Assembly (NCBI GenBank): GCA_030446685.1 | Contig: JAUJMV010000007.1 | Coordinates: 104,486 to 165,662 of the forward strand | Length of the DNA stretch: 61,177 bases | Direction of reading: 5' to 3' | Source of the DNA: Thermomicrobiales bacterium | Lineage (GTDB): Bacteria > Chloroflexota > Chloroflexia > Thermomicrobiales > CADCWN01 | Part shown: piece by piece, positions 1-8,792 of the stretch | How the letters are laid out: each line of letters starts with the position of its first letter | Numbering within the stretch: the first letter of the stretch is position 1 | Notes under the pieces: generated by a model | Seen by the model: only the letters and a program-made list of their open reading frames with translations | Database searches by the model: none | What the model was told of the DNA's origin: nothing | Made by a program: the position numbers and the translations under genes

Positions 1-1793
1 ACCAGGTACTCCGCCTGCTGCCGTTCGCTGTTCATCAGACAGTACTCGTAGCCGGCCGGCGCGGGCAGCCCCTGGCAGGAATCCCAGCCGAACTCGGTCA
101 GCCAGATCTGCTTGGGGCCGTCGCCGTAGGCCTCCATCACCGCGCGCTGGTCCTCGATCCGCCGGAAGTAGAAGTCGGCGGCGTTGTTCCAGCAGTTGCC
201 CTCCTGGCTGGCGAACTGCGGCGGGCAGGCGCCGCTGCCGGGATTCTCCGGGTACTTGGTGTTGGGCGGGTTCGACGCGCCGCCGGGGTGCGCCGCCAGC
301 ACGTCGAAGTAGTTGCGCCCCTCGCCGCCGCGGTAGGCGTAGAACTGGCGCAGGTACTCGGTGTCCTCGATCGCCACCGACGGGTCGCGCACCCCGGTCG
401 GGGTGAGCCCGCCGAAGAGGACCACCGCGCCGGGGTCGACCGCCTTGACCGCGGTATAGCCGGCCTTCAGCGTCTCGAAGTAGGGGGCGACCTGCACGTT
501 GCCGCCGACCTCGCCGGCCAGGTTCTGCTCGTTCCAGATCTCCCAGGCTTGCACCCGGCCCTGGTAGCGCTCGGTCAGGAAGCGCATCGTCCGCCCGAAG
601 GCGCGCGTGTCGTCCGGCAGCCCGCCGGGGCGCGAGGAGGAGGCCCAGTCCGGCGCCTTGACGACGCTGACCAGCACCTTCGCGCCGCCGTTGGCCGCCG
701 CCCCGATCATCGTGTCGTACGGCGCGGGGTTGTAGGCGCCCGGCGACGGCTCGAACTCGCGCCACTGCAACTGGATGCGCACCCAGCCGAACCCGGCCTC
801 GTTGACCTTGTTCATCGTCCGGCTATTGAACGACGCGCCGCGCTCGTTGCCGATCAGGAAGGCGTTGAACCCGTACTCGATCCCGTTTGAGCCCAGCGGA
901 TCGATCGCCAGCGGCGGCTGCGGCGGGACGGGCGGGGCCGGCGTCGGGGCCGGGGGCGGCGGAGGAGGTGGAGGCTCCTGGGCTGGCGGGGGCGGCGGCT
1001 CCTGCGCCGGCGGTTCCTGCGCCGGGGGCTGATCCTGAGCGGGCGGCGGATCGGCCGGCGCGTCGGGCACAATCGGCGCCGGGTCGGACGCCGCGTCAGG
1101 CGGCGCGGGGGGGAGGGTCGCGGTAGGTGTCGGGGCGGCCGCGGCGTTGGCGCCCAGGGTGGGCGTCGCGCCCGGCGCGGGGGTGAACCCCGTCGCCGGC
1201 GGCGGGATGGGCGTGGAGACGGGGGCGGTCGTGGGCGTGGCGGTCGGTGCCGGCCGCGGGGTCGCGGTCGCGGTCGCGGTCGGGACCGGCGCGGGCCGCG
1301 GGGTGGCGGTCGCGGTGGGAATCGGCGGGGCGGTCGGGACCGGCGCGGGCCTGGGGGTGGCAGTCGCGGTGGGAACTGGCGGGGCGGTCGGCGCGGGCCG
1401 CGGCGGCGCGGTCGGCGCCGGCGTCGCCGTGACCGCGGGGACCTGCGCCACGCCGGTGCGCGCCGTCGCCGACGCGCTCGGCGCGCCCGCCACGATCGAG
1501 GGCACGGCTGTCGCCGTCCGCCGCGCGGTGCCGGACGGCGAGGCGGCGACCGGGCTGCTGGTCCGCGCGGTGGCGGTGCCGGTCGTCCGGGTCGCCGTCA
1601 CCGGTGTGGCGACCGCGGGGAGCACCGCGGCGGCGGTCGCCTCGACTGTCACCGTGGCCGGCGGCGGCGCCGCCGCGGTGCGCACCATGACGGACCAGAC
1701 GGCCACCCCGATGAAGAGGAGGGCCGAAAGCAGCAGGGGGATCAGGGCCAGGGTTGTCGCATCCTCTTTGTCTTCCTCCACGGTCTGTGGCAT
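1..1793 (-). CDS. Membrane-anchored glycoside hydrolase-like protein (partial, C-terminus outside window)
   Basis: The reading frame opens at an ATG at 1793-1791 and runs off the window edge after about 597 codons. Residues about 14-34 form one hydrophobic segment after an acidic N-terminus, so this is an N-terminal anchor with the rest outside the cell. A low-complexity Thr/Pro/Ala linker follows (about residues 35-290, built from short TPxPAPT-like units), then a catalytic-looking domain. That domain carries an AWEIWNEQN motif (near residue 421) and WLTEFGWDS (near residue 566). These are the usual acid/base and nucleophile glutamates of clan GH-A TIM-barrel glycosidases such as GH39 or GH5. 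The substrate cannot be told. The gene is divergent from the methyltransferase at 2037. Family assignment is from motifs only, so a catalytically altered relative is possible. Confidence 0.75.
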   Translation of the reverse strand, partial: MPQTVEEDKEDATTLALIPLLLSALLFIGVAVWSVMVRTAAAPPPATVTVEATAAAVLPAVATPVTATRTTGTATARTSSPVAASPSGTARRTATAVPSIVAGAPSASATARTGVAQVPAVTATPAPTAPPRPAPTAPPVPTATATPRPAPVPTAPPIPTATATPRPAPVPTATATATPRPAPTATPTTAPVSTPIPPPATGFTPAPGATPTLGANAAAAPTPTATLPPAPPDAASDPAPIVPDAPADPPPAQDQPPAQEPPAQEPPPPPAQEPPPPPPPPAPTPAPPVPPQPPLAIDPLGSNGIEYGFNAFLIGNERGASFNSRTMNKVNEAGFGWVRIQLQWREFEPSPGAYNPAPYDTMIGAAANGGAKVLVSVVKAPDWASSSRPGGLPDDTRAFGRTMRFLTERYQGRVQAWEIWNEQNLAGEVGGNVQVAPYFETLKAGYTAVKAVDPGAVVLFGGLTPTGVRDPSVAIEDTEYLRQFYAYRGGEGRNYFDVLAAHPGGASNPPNTKYPENPGSGACPPQFASQEGNCWNNAADFYFRRIEDQRAVMEAYGDGPKQIWLTEFGWDSCQGLPAPAGYEYCLMNSERQQAEYL

Positions 1794-2036
1794 GAGCGGA
1801 AACCGGGCAATCGTTAGATGGAACGCTCCAACCGGCGCTGGGTTCCGCGCCGGGCGGCGTGGGCGGACACCGGAAGCCGCGAACCGCGCCCGGCGCCTGC
1901 ATCGCGCGCGGCGGACACCGCGCACCCACGAACGCCGCCGGCCGGCTGGGGCCTGTGCCGCGCGCCCCGGATGTGCTATAGATGCCCACGAACGGGGCCG
2001 GCGACTGGCGGCACGGGCAAGGCGGAGGAGGCGGGC

Positions 2037-2846
2037 GTGGGCGACGGGCGGGGACCGGCGGATGCCGCGAACGAGCAGCGGGCGGCGGCGCGCGCGCCGC
2101 CTTCACCACCCAGGCCGCCAACTACGCGGCCAGCGCGGTCGTCGCCGACCGCGAGCGGCGCCGGGCGTTCGCCGCGCGCGCCGCCCCACCCCCGGCGCGC
2201 GTCCTCGACGTGGCGACCGGCCCCGCCTTCACCGCGCTCGCCTTCGCGGCCGCCGGCGCGAGCCTCGTCCTCGGCGTCGACCTGACCCCGGCGATGCTCG
2301 GCGAGGCGCGGCGGGCGCGCGACGCCGCCGGGCTGCGGGCGCTCCACTTCGCGCTCGGCGAGGCGACCGCGCTGCCGGTGGCGAGCGGCGCGTTCGATGT
2401 CGTGACCTGCGGCAACGCCGTCCACCACTTCGCCGCGCCGCTGCCCCCCTGCGCGAGATGCGCCGCGCCTGCCGGCCGGGCGGCGCGATCGCGATCAGCG
2501 ACCTGGTCAGCGACGAGGACCCGCAGCGGGCCGCCGCGCACAACGCCATCGAGCGGCTGCGCGACCCCTCGCACGTCTGGGCCTTCCCGCCGAGCGAGCT
2601 GGCGGCGATCCTGGAGCGCCTGGGGCTGACCGTCCGCGAGGTCGCGCTGACGACGGCGCGGCGCGGCCTGGCCGAGTGGCTGGCGATCGCGCGGACGCCG
2701 CCCGCCGCCGCCGCCGAGGTCCGCCGCCTCCTGGAAGGGGCGATCGCCGACGATCGCACCGGCCTCGCCCCGGCGACCGAGGGGGCGAACTCCGCTTCAC
2801 GCACACCACCGCCTGGATCATCGCCACGGCGCCGGCGGGCGCATGA
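2037..2846 (+). pseudogene. Class I SAM-dependent methyltransferase, frameshifted
   Basis: The product would transfer a methyl group from S-adenosylmethionine to an unknown small molecule. The Rossmann motif I (VLDVATGPA), the acidic end of beta-2 (GVDLTPAML) and a VTCGNAVHHF motif are in one frame up to about 2445. The remainder (REMRRACRPGGAIAISDLV) continues in another frame after a C-run near 2445. A G-run near 2783 gives a second shift leading to the end WIIATAPAGA. An N-terminal shift near 2095 is also likely, because the best start is GTG 2037 behind GGAGGAG (2024-2030). A TATAGA hexamer lies at 1977-1982. The stop overlaps the next start as ATGA, so it formed an operon with the NUDIX gene. 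All shifts sit in homopolymers, so sequencing error is as likely as decay. Confidence 0.7.
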
Positions 2847-3367
2847 GCGCCCCCTACCGCCTCTCCCTCTGGCTCTGGAAGGTCGTGCCGCTCCCGCGCC
2901 GGGTCCGCTGGCTGGCCCTCTGGCTCGGCAACACCAAGTTCCTGGTCGGGGTGGTCGGCGTCGTCTTCGACCGGGAAGGGCGCGTCCTGCTGGCCGAGCA
3001 CACCTACCGGCGGCGCTACCCTTGGGCTGCCGGGCGGCTGGGTCGGCCGCTTTGAGCGGCTGGAGCGCGCGCTGGCGCGCGAGCTGCGCGAGGAGACCGG
3101 GCTCGACATCGCGGTCGGCGAGGTCTTCCACGTCCGCAGCGGCTACCGCCGCCCGCACCTCGACCTCTACTTCCTCTGCGACTACGACCCCGGCGCCGAC
3201 CCCGGCGCCCCCTTCCGGCCGAACCCCGAGATCCGCGCGCTGCGCTTCTGCCCCCCGGCGATCTGCCGCCCGACATCCCCCCCGCCCAGCGCCCGATCAT
3301 CGCCAAGGCGGTGGCGCTGCGGGCAGGGCGCGGGGCGTGGGGCGGGGCGTGGGGCCGTGGGCCGTAG
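2843..3367 (+). pseudogene. NUDIX hydrolase, frameshifted
   Basis: The gene starts at an ATG overlapping the methyltransferase stop (ATGA). The first about 60 residues (KFLVGVVGVVFDREGRVLL) are in frame. A shift near 3023 moves the Nudix box into another frame, where GWVGRFERLERALARELREE and TGL can be read; this fits the G-x5-E-x7-REUxEExGU consensus with all acidic metal ligands present. A further shift near 3257 is needed to read DLPPDIPPAQRPIIAKAVAL before a TAG at 3365-3367. Nudix enzymes hydrolyse nucleoside diphosphates linked to another moiety; the substrate here is unknown. The 3' end runs into a GTGGGCC-type repeat that forms the left arm of the fold-back at 3363-3508. Indels in G/C runs leave open whether the gene is broken or mis-sequenced. 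Confidence 0.72.
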
Positions 3368-3508
3368 GCCGTGGGCGGTGGGCCGATCTATCGAGGTGGC
3401 GTAGGAGCGTATTGCATACGCCCGGGCTGGCCCCGGCTCCGGCGCATTCCGCATCCCCCGATGGTATCCGCGGCGCCACGGCCCACGGCCCACCGCCCAC
3501 GGCCTACG
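3363..3508. repeat. Fold-back repeat with 23-bp perfect arms of GTGGGCC-type units
   Basis: Positions 3363-3385 are the exact reverse complement of 3486-3508. The arms consist of near-repeats of GGCCGTGGGC, and further degenerate units lie outside the left arm (3336-3362). The element fills the space between two convergent genes, and the right arm overlaps the stop codon of the hydrolase on the minus strand. It could act as a bidirectional terminator or be a small mobile fold-back. Confidence 0.85.
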
Positions 3509-4308
3509 CGCCGCCGTCCACGCGAAAGACCGCCCCCGCCCGCGCCCGCTCCACCGGCCCGGCGAAGTGGGCGCGGGCGTCGGCGAGGTAGCGGTCGAAG
3601 CCGAGTTCCTCCCAGAGGTGGGTCAGCACCAGGCGCCCGACGCCGGCCTCCGTCGCGATCCGGCCGGCCTCGGCGGCGGTCAGGTGGCCGTACTCCGCCG
3701 GGTCCTGGCCGGGGCTGCTGGAGCAGGGTCGCCTCGCAGAGGAGCAGGTCGCTCCCCGCCGCGAACGCGGCCAGCGGCGCCTGCGGCCCGGTGTCGGCGG
3801 AGTAGGTCAGCGAGCGCCCCGCGTCGTCGGCGATCCGCAGCGCCCAGACCGGGATGTAGTGCGCCATCGGGGCGAAGCGGACGGTCAGCCCGCCGATCGC
3901 CAATGCCCCGTCGCCCGCCGCCTCCGGACTCGTATTCGCGCGGCGTGAACACCTCGCCCCAGAAGTCCTGCCCCACCTCGTTGCCCGACTGGAAGACCGC
4001 GCCGAGCCGCTCCAGGAAGGCGATCCGCCCGGCGGCAGGTGCAGCGGGACGGGCCGGCGCTCGCCGCTGTAGGGCGCGTACTGGAGCGCGTAGCGCAGCG
4101 CCACCAGATCGAGCGTGTGGTCCGAGTGGAGGTGGGAGATGATCACGCCGCCGAGGGCGTGCGCGTCGGCGCGGGCGCGCAACTGCGAGACGACCCCCGA
4201 GCCGCAGTCGATCAGGATCGTCGTCGCCCCGCTCGTCACCAGGTAGCCGGCCGAGGCGTCGCCGCCGTTGGGCGCCGCCGCGCTGCCCCCGAGGATCGTC
4301 AACTCCAT
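3504..4308 (-). pseudogene. Metallo-beta-lactamase-fold hydrolase (RNase Z/arylsulfatase-like), frameshifted
   Basis: The start ATG is at 4308-4306. The N-terminal part carries MELTILGGSAAAP, an ILIDCGSG strand and the metal motif SHLHSDHTLDL (HxHxDH), typical of the ElaC/AtsA branch of the fold. One segment (GQDFWGEVFTPREYESG) is in another frame between about 3970 and 3920. The sequence then returns to frame for MAHYIPVWALRIADDAG, SYSADTGPQ and SDLLLCEATLLQ. A last shift near 3720 is needed for the C-terminal metal motif (LVLTHLWEELGFDRYL). The likely true stop is TAG at 3506-3504. The product would hydrolyse a phospho- or sulfo-ester or act on RNA; the family does not predict the substrate. 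It converges with the NUDIX gene across a fold-back repeat. Confidence 0.75.
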
Positions 4309-4377
4309 GTCGCCTCCACTTCCGTCAGAGCCCGTTCGACTCGATGCGGGGCGATAGTATCACGCTCTACGCCGGGC

Positions 4378-4555
4378 GGCCGCCGGTTGAAACCGGCGTC
4401 TCGCGGGCCTCCGGCCACGAAGCCCGCCTGCGCGGGCTGGGGCTACTCCGCAGCAGGCGCCTAACAGGATGGCCTGGGACGTGACCTCGGTCTCAGCCCG
4501 CGGCGGCGGGCTTCGTGGCCGGAGGCCCGCGAGACGCCGGTTTCAACCGGCGGCC
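4378..4555. repeat. Fold-back element, 51-bp perfect inverted repeat
   Basis: The left arm 4378-4428 and right arm 4505-4555 are perfect reverse complements with a 76-bp loop. Each arm contains an internal palindrome, CCGGTTGAAACCGG. The same architecture with a related core (GGGTTTGAAACCC) recurs at 24013-24100, so this belongs to a dispersed family. No coding sequence is seen in the loop. It separates the hydrolase gene (minus) from the promoter of the ABC-F gene (plus). Confidence 0.95.
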
Positions 4556-4612
4556 ACCCGCCACCCGCCCGGACGGGACCGGCCCGCGTCCCCACTCGGC
4601 CCCATCGGCGGA

Positions 4613-4641
4613 TTGACGCGCCGCCGGGCGGCTGGTAGAGT
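4613..4641 (+). promoter_or_regulatory. Sigma-70-type promoter for the ABC-F transcription unit
   Basis: TTGACG (4613-4618) and TAGAGT (4636-4641) are separated by exactly 17 bp. Transcription would begin near 4648, leaving a leader of about 295 nt before the ABC-F start codon at 4944. Confidence 0.6.
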
Positions 4642-4656
4642 ATCGGCAGGGTTCGT

Positions 4657-4681
4657 AGGAGGTAGGCCGTTGATCAGCTAG
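4657..4681 (+). promoter_or_regulatory. Possible mini-ORF in the ABC-F leader
   Basis: A full-strength Shine-Dalgarno, AGGAGGT (4657-4663), is followed 6 nt later by TTG-ATC-AGC-TAG (4670-4681), a four-codon frame ending in a stop. It sits just downstream of the promoter and far upstream of the ABC-F gene, which has its own ribosome site. Leader peptides controlling ABC-F genes are known in other bacteria; the function here is inference only. Confidence 0.35.
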
Positions 4682-4943
4682 CTCGACCGCACGTTGACGC
4701 AGGCGCCGGGGAGTGGCCCTGGGGCCGGCTGCGTGACGTCGCCGAGCAGCGGAGACGGCTGATTCCGATCTCTCCGAACCGCCCCCATCCCCACGCTGGC
4801 CCGCGCGACCGCGGACAGCCCCCACGGTTCAGGAACCATCCCAGGCACAGCCCCCTCCGCGCGCCGCGCGACGTCGCCGCATCGCGACCGCGCGCCCGGA
4901 CGGCCCCGCCGCCCCCGCCGCGCCCGGTCGGGGAGGACCGTCC

Positions 4944-6726
4944 ATGTTGAAAGTCGCCCGCCTTGCCAAGCGGTTCCCGGACGGCCCGGTGCTGGAGGAC
5001 GTCTCCTTCGTCCTCAACCGCGGCGAGAAGGTCGGGCTGGTCGGGCCGAACGGCAGCGGCAAGAGCACCCTCTTGAAGATCATCGCCGGGCGGCTGCGGC
5101 CCGACAGCGGCACGGTCGCGCTCGGACCGGGCGACCGCGTCGGCTACCTGGAGCAGTACCCTCGAGGAGGACCTGGCGCGCACGGTGGACGAGGCGCTGC
5201 GCGGGGCCAACCCCGAACTGGCCGCCGCCCGCGCCGACCTGGACGCGCTGACGGCGGCGCTCGCCGCGCCCGACCCGGCGCCCGAAGCGCGGGAGAAAGT
5301 GTTCGCCGCCTACGCCGCCGCGGTCGAGCGGTTCGAGGCGCTGGGCGGCTACGAGGTCGAGGGGCGGGCCGAGGCGATCGCCGACGGGCTCGGCCTGGGC
5401 GCACTCGACGGGGGGCGGACCGTGGCCTCGCTCAGCGGCGGGCAGAAGACCCGCCTCGCGCTGGCGCGGCTGCTCCTCTCCGAGCCGACGATCCTGCTGC
5501 TCGACGAGCCGACCAACTACCTCGACCTGCCGGCGCTCCTCTGGCTGGAGCGCTTCGTCGCCGAAAGTCCACACGGGGCAATTGTCGTCTCGCACGACCG
5601 CCGCTTCCTCGACCGCACCACCGACGCGATCCTCGAACTCGACGCCGAGACGCACGGCCTGACAGCCTACGCTGGCAACTACAGCGCCTACGTCGAGACG
5701 AAGCGGCGCGAGCGCGAGAAGCAGGAGGCGCGCTACCAGGACCAGGCCGAGCGGATCGCCGCGTTCGAGCGCCAGATCGCCGCGCTGAAGAACAAAGCCC
5801 TGCACACCGAGCAGAGCACAATCCACTTCCACTACCGCAAGGTCGCCAAGGGCGTCGCCCAGAAGGCCAAGGCCCAGGAGCGCCGCCTGGAACGCTACCT
5901 GGCCGCGGAGGAGCGGGTCGAGCGCCCGGAGGACGCCAAGCGCCTCTACCTGCGCGACCTGACCGAGGGCGCGCTGACCGACCGGCGCCTCGCCGTCGTC
6001 GCGCGCGGCCTGCGCGTCGCCTACGGCCCGGCGACGGTCCTCGGCGACGGTCGCGGCGGGATCGACTTGCAGGTCCACGGCGGCGACCGCCTGGCGATCG
6101 TCGGCCCCAACGGCGGCGGCAAGAGCACGCTGCTGCGCGCCCTGGCCCGGCAACTCCCCCCGGCGGCCACGACCGGCGGCGAGGTCAGCCCCGGCGACGG
6201 CGTGCGGGTCGGCTACCTGCCGCAGGAGCACGGCGGCGACCCCGCGGCGGGCGCGCGGACGGTGCTGGACCTCTTCCGGGCCGAGGTCGTCGGGTACGAG
6301 GACGAGGCACGGGCCTTCCTCGACAAGTTCCTCTTCAGCGGCGACGAGGTCTACCGGCGGGTGGACGAACTGAGCTACGGCGAGCGCGCCAAGCTGGCCC
6401 TGGCGACGCTGGTCGCCAGCGGGGCCAACTTGCTGCTGCTCGACGAGCCGACCAGCCACCTCGACGTGGCGGCGCTGGAGCGGATCGAGGCGGCGCTGGC
6501 CGAGTACCCCGGCCCGCTCGTCGTCGCCTCGCACGACCGCTACTTCCTCGGCGCGATCGGCGTCACCGGCGTCCTCCTCCTCGACGGCGGCCGCCTGCGC
6601 GCACTCGACAGCCTGGAGGCGTACGAGGCCGAGGCGCTGGCAGGGGCGAGGGGAGGGGCGCGCGGCGCAGGAGCGAAAAGGCACACAAGGAGCGGCACGG
6701 ATGATCGACCCGAAGTTGCGGGATAA
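4944..6726 (+). CDS. ABC-F family ATPase, one frameshift near 5160
   Basis: ABC-F proteins have two ABC ATPase domains and no membrane part; they act on ribosomes to relieve stalling or drug binding. Domain 1 has Walker A VGPNGSGKST (start about residue 35), signature SLSGGQKTRLALAR and Walker B ILLLDEPTNYLDL. The linker is the charged, coiled region rich in KRREREKQEA and HYRKVAKG. Domain 2 has VGPNGGGKST, a weak signature ELSYGERAKLALA, and LLLLDEPTSHLDV. Both catalytic glutamates are present. The frame breaks in TACCCTCGAG near 5160; removing one C joins LEQY to LEEDLARTVDEALRG. The start has GGGGAGGACC in front. A second shift near 6650 may also exist, since another frame ends at 6704 in an ATGA overlap with the next gene. 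The specific role (antibiotic resistance or Uup/EttA-like) is not resolved. Confidence 0.85.
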
Positions 6727-7567
6727 AGTCGTCCTCGTGACCGGAGCAAACCACGGGATCGGCGCGGCCACCGCGCGGCTCTTCGCGGCGCAAGGGGCCG
6801 CGGTCTTCCTCACCTTCCTCCGCCTGCCGCCGGCCCCGCCGGGCGAGCCACGCCTCCCCGGCAGGGCGTTCTACCTCGCGCAACAGGCAAAAGCCGCCGA
6901 CGAGGTGGCGCGCGCCATTCGTGAGGGCGGTGGCCGGGCGGCGACGTGGGAAGCCGATTTGGCCGATCCGGCCACGGTTCCCGCGCTGTTCGATCGGGCG
7001 GAAGCGACGGTCGGCCCGGTCGATGTGCTGGTCAACAATGCCGCGCACTGCGAGGCGGATACCTTCCTCCCGCGGAGCGTGGTCGGGGCGGACGACCGTG
7101 CCGCCGGCGGTACGCCGATGCGCGCCATCACGGCCGAGAGCCACGACTGCCATTTCGCCGTCAACAGCCGCGCGGCGGCGTTACTGATGGCGGAGTACGC
7201 CCGCCGCCACGTCGCACGGGGCGCGCGCTGGGGGCGGATCGTCAACGTGAGCACCGACGGGGCGTCCGCCTTCCCCGGCGAGATCTCCTACGGCGCGAGC
7301 AAGCACGCGCTGGAAAGCTACAGCCGCGCCGCGGCCTCGGAACTGGGCCGGTTCGGTGTCACGGTCAATGCCGTCTCGCTCGGGCCGGTGCAGACCGGGT
7401 GGATCAGCCCGGAGATCGAGGCGCGGGCGGCGCCCGACATCCCCCTGGGGCGGATCGGCCAGCCGGACGACGTGGCCGACGCGATCGTCTTCCTCGCCTC
7501 GGAGCAGGCCCGGTGGATCACCGGGCAACTGCTCTACGTCGGCGGGGGGCATGTGATGCCGTTGTGA
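6701..7567 (+). CDS. SDR-family oxidoreductase
   Basis: This 288-residue protein is an intact classical short-chain dehydrogenase/reductase, an NAD(P)-dependent enzyme acting on an alcohol or carbonyl. The cofactor motif TGANHGIG is at residues 14-21. VLVNNAAH follows in the middle. The catalytic Ser lies in NVSTDGAS, with Tyr197 and Lys201 in SYGASKHALE. The C-terminal FLASEQARWITGQLLYVGGG is typical of FabG-like members. It has an insertion of about 30 residues after beta-2 (RLPPAPPGEPRLPGRAF), a loop longer than in most SDRs. The start overlaps the end of the ABC-F gene, suggesting co-transcription. A second SDR follows after 34 bp. The substrate is unknown. Confidence 0.9.
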   Translation: MIDPKLRDKVVLVTGANHGIGAATARLFAAQGAAVFLTFLRLPPAPPGEPRLPGRAFYLAQQAKAADEVARAIREGGGRAATWEADLADPATVPALFDRAEATVGPVDVLVNNAAHCEADTFLPRSVVGADDRAAGGTPMRAITAESHDCHFAVNSRAAALLMAEYARRHVARGARWGRIVNVSTDGASAFPGEISYGASKHALESYSRAAASELGRFGVTVNAVSLGPVQTGWISPEIEARAAPDIPLGRIGQPDDVADAIVFLASEQARWITGQLLYVGGGHVMPL

Positions 7568-7601
7568 GGCCGTCCGCGGCACGGGAAGGGGAGGACGAGC
7601 G

Positions 7602-8387
7602 ATGGTCGAACGAGGGGACGGGGTCGACTTGCGGGGGCGCGTGGCCGTCGTCACCGGGGCCAGCCGCCCGCGCGGCATCGGCGCCGCCGTCTGCCGCGCG
7701 CTGGCGGCCGGCGGCGCGGACCTCTTCTTCACCCACTGGACGCCCTTCGACCGCACGCAGCCGGCGGGCGCGGACGAGGCGTTCCCGGCCGCGTTCGAGC
7801 GGGAACTGCGCGGCGCGGGCGTCCGCTGCGCGAGCATGGCGCTCGACCTGGGCGCGACCGACGCGCACCTCCGCCTGCTCGACGCCGTCGCCGGGCGGCT
7901 GGGGCCGCCCGCGATCCTCGTCAACAACGCGGCCCATTCGGCGCCCGGCGGCTACGCGGCGTTGGACGCCGCGGCGCTCGACGCCCACTACGCGGTCAAC
8001 ATGCGCGGCGCCTTCCTCCTGAGCGCCGAGTTCGCGCGCCGCTGGCCGGGCGGGGCCGGCGGGCGGATCGTCTTCTTCACCTCCGGGCAGTCGCTCCATC
8101 CGATGCCGGACGAACTGGCCTACGCCGCCACCAAGGGCGCGATCGAGGCGTTCACCCGCTCCCTCGCCGCCGGGGTCGCCGGCCGCGGCATCACCGTCAA
8201 CGCGATCGATCCCGGCGCCACCGACACCGGCTGGATGACCGAGGCGATCAAGGAGGAGTTGCTGCCCCGCTCCCCGCTCTGCCGGCTGGGGCAGCCCGAA
8301 GACGCCGCCCGTCTGGTAGCATTCCTGGCGAGCGACGCCGCCGCGTGGATCACCGGCCAGATCATCCACTCCAGGGGCGGCATGTGA
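7602..8387 (+). CDS. SDR-family oxidoreductase (paralogue of the preceding gene)
   Basis: This 261-residue classical SDR has the cofactor motif TGASRPRGIG (a two-residue insertion compared with TGxxxGIG), VNNAAHSAPGG, a catalytic Ser in FFTSGQS, and Tyr174/Lys178 in YAATKG. The end, FLASDAAAWITGQIIHSRGG, matches the upstream SDR. The two proteins are clear tandem paralogues, but their active-site loops and N-termini differ, so they probably act on different substrates or steps. The 34-bp and 23-bp gaps to neighbours suggest one operon from ABC-F to purK. Confidence 0.9.
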   Translation: MVERGDGVDLRGRVAVVTGASRPRGIGAAVCRALAAGGADLFFTHWTPFDRTQPAGADEAFPAAFERELRGAGVRCASMALDLGATDAHLRLLDAVAGRLGPPAILVNNAAHSAPGGYAALDAAALDAHYAVNMRGAFLLSAEFARRWPGGAGGRIVFFTSGQSLHPMPDELAYAATKGAIEAFTRSLAAGVAGRGITVNAIDPGATDTGWMTEAIKEELLPRSPLCRLGQPEDAARLVAFLASDAAAWITGQIIHSRGGM

Positions 8388-8410
8388 CGGGAGCGCCCGG
8401 AGGATCCCAG

Positions 8411-8737
8411 ATGCGCGGACACGGCCCCCTCTCCGCTGACCTCTGCCACCACTGCCGCCGCGCCGCCTCGTCCGGCCTGGTCGCGGAGTACGAAGGCGTG
8501 CCGTTCGGGCGGCTCTGCGCGGACTGCGCCCCGTCGCCGGGGGCGCGCTACGGCTTCCTGGGCGCGGTTTTCGGCGCCTTCCCGCACGACGACCGGCAAC
8601 TGCGGCTCGCGGTGGACACCGGCACGCCGCTGCCGGCCGGGACCCGCCGGCTGCTGGAAGGGGCGATCCGCGAGGTGGTGGCGGCGCGCGGCCTCGCCGA
8701 CGGGCGTGACGGCGAGGCGCGCGGGCGGGCATTGTAG
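8411..8737 (+). CDS. Small Cys-rich protein, putative zinc ribbon
   Basis: This 108-residue protein is not one I recognise. It has CHHC near residue 12 and CADC near residue 35, a CxxC-x(about 20)-CxxC arrangement suggesting one bound zinc, within SADLCHHCRRAASSG and GRLCADCAPS. The rest is a mixed helical domain rich in charged residues. ATG 8411 was chosen because an in-frame start at 8345 would overlap the SDR gene by 43 bp. It lies between an SDR and purK on the same strand. The role is unknown; binding to nucleic acid or to a partner protein is possible. Confidence 0.6.
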   Translation: MRGHGPLSADLCHHCRRAASSGLVAEYEGVPFGRLCADCAPSPGARYGFLGAVFGAFPHDDRQLRLAVDTGTPLPAGTRRLLEGAIREVVAARGLADGRDGEARGRAL

Positions 8738-8792
8738 TAGGATGCCGCGGCGCGATGGCGCGGGGCGGCGAGCGGGGCGCGGTGGGCGGGCG

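Noticed and set aside
1200..1430. Tandem GCGGTCGCGGT-type repeats considered as a repeat array
   Set aside because: They are codon-level repeats of the Thr/Pro linker of the glycosidase-like gene, not a separate element.
4378..4555. Inverted repeats considered as a minimal CRISPR array
   Set aside because: There are only two inverted copies, no direct repeats of regular spacing and no cas gene nearby.
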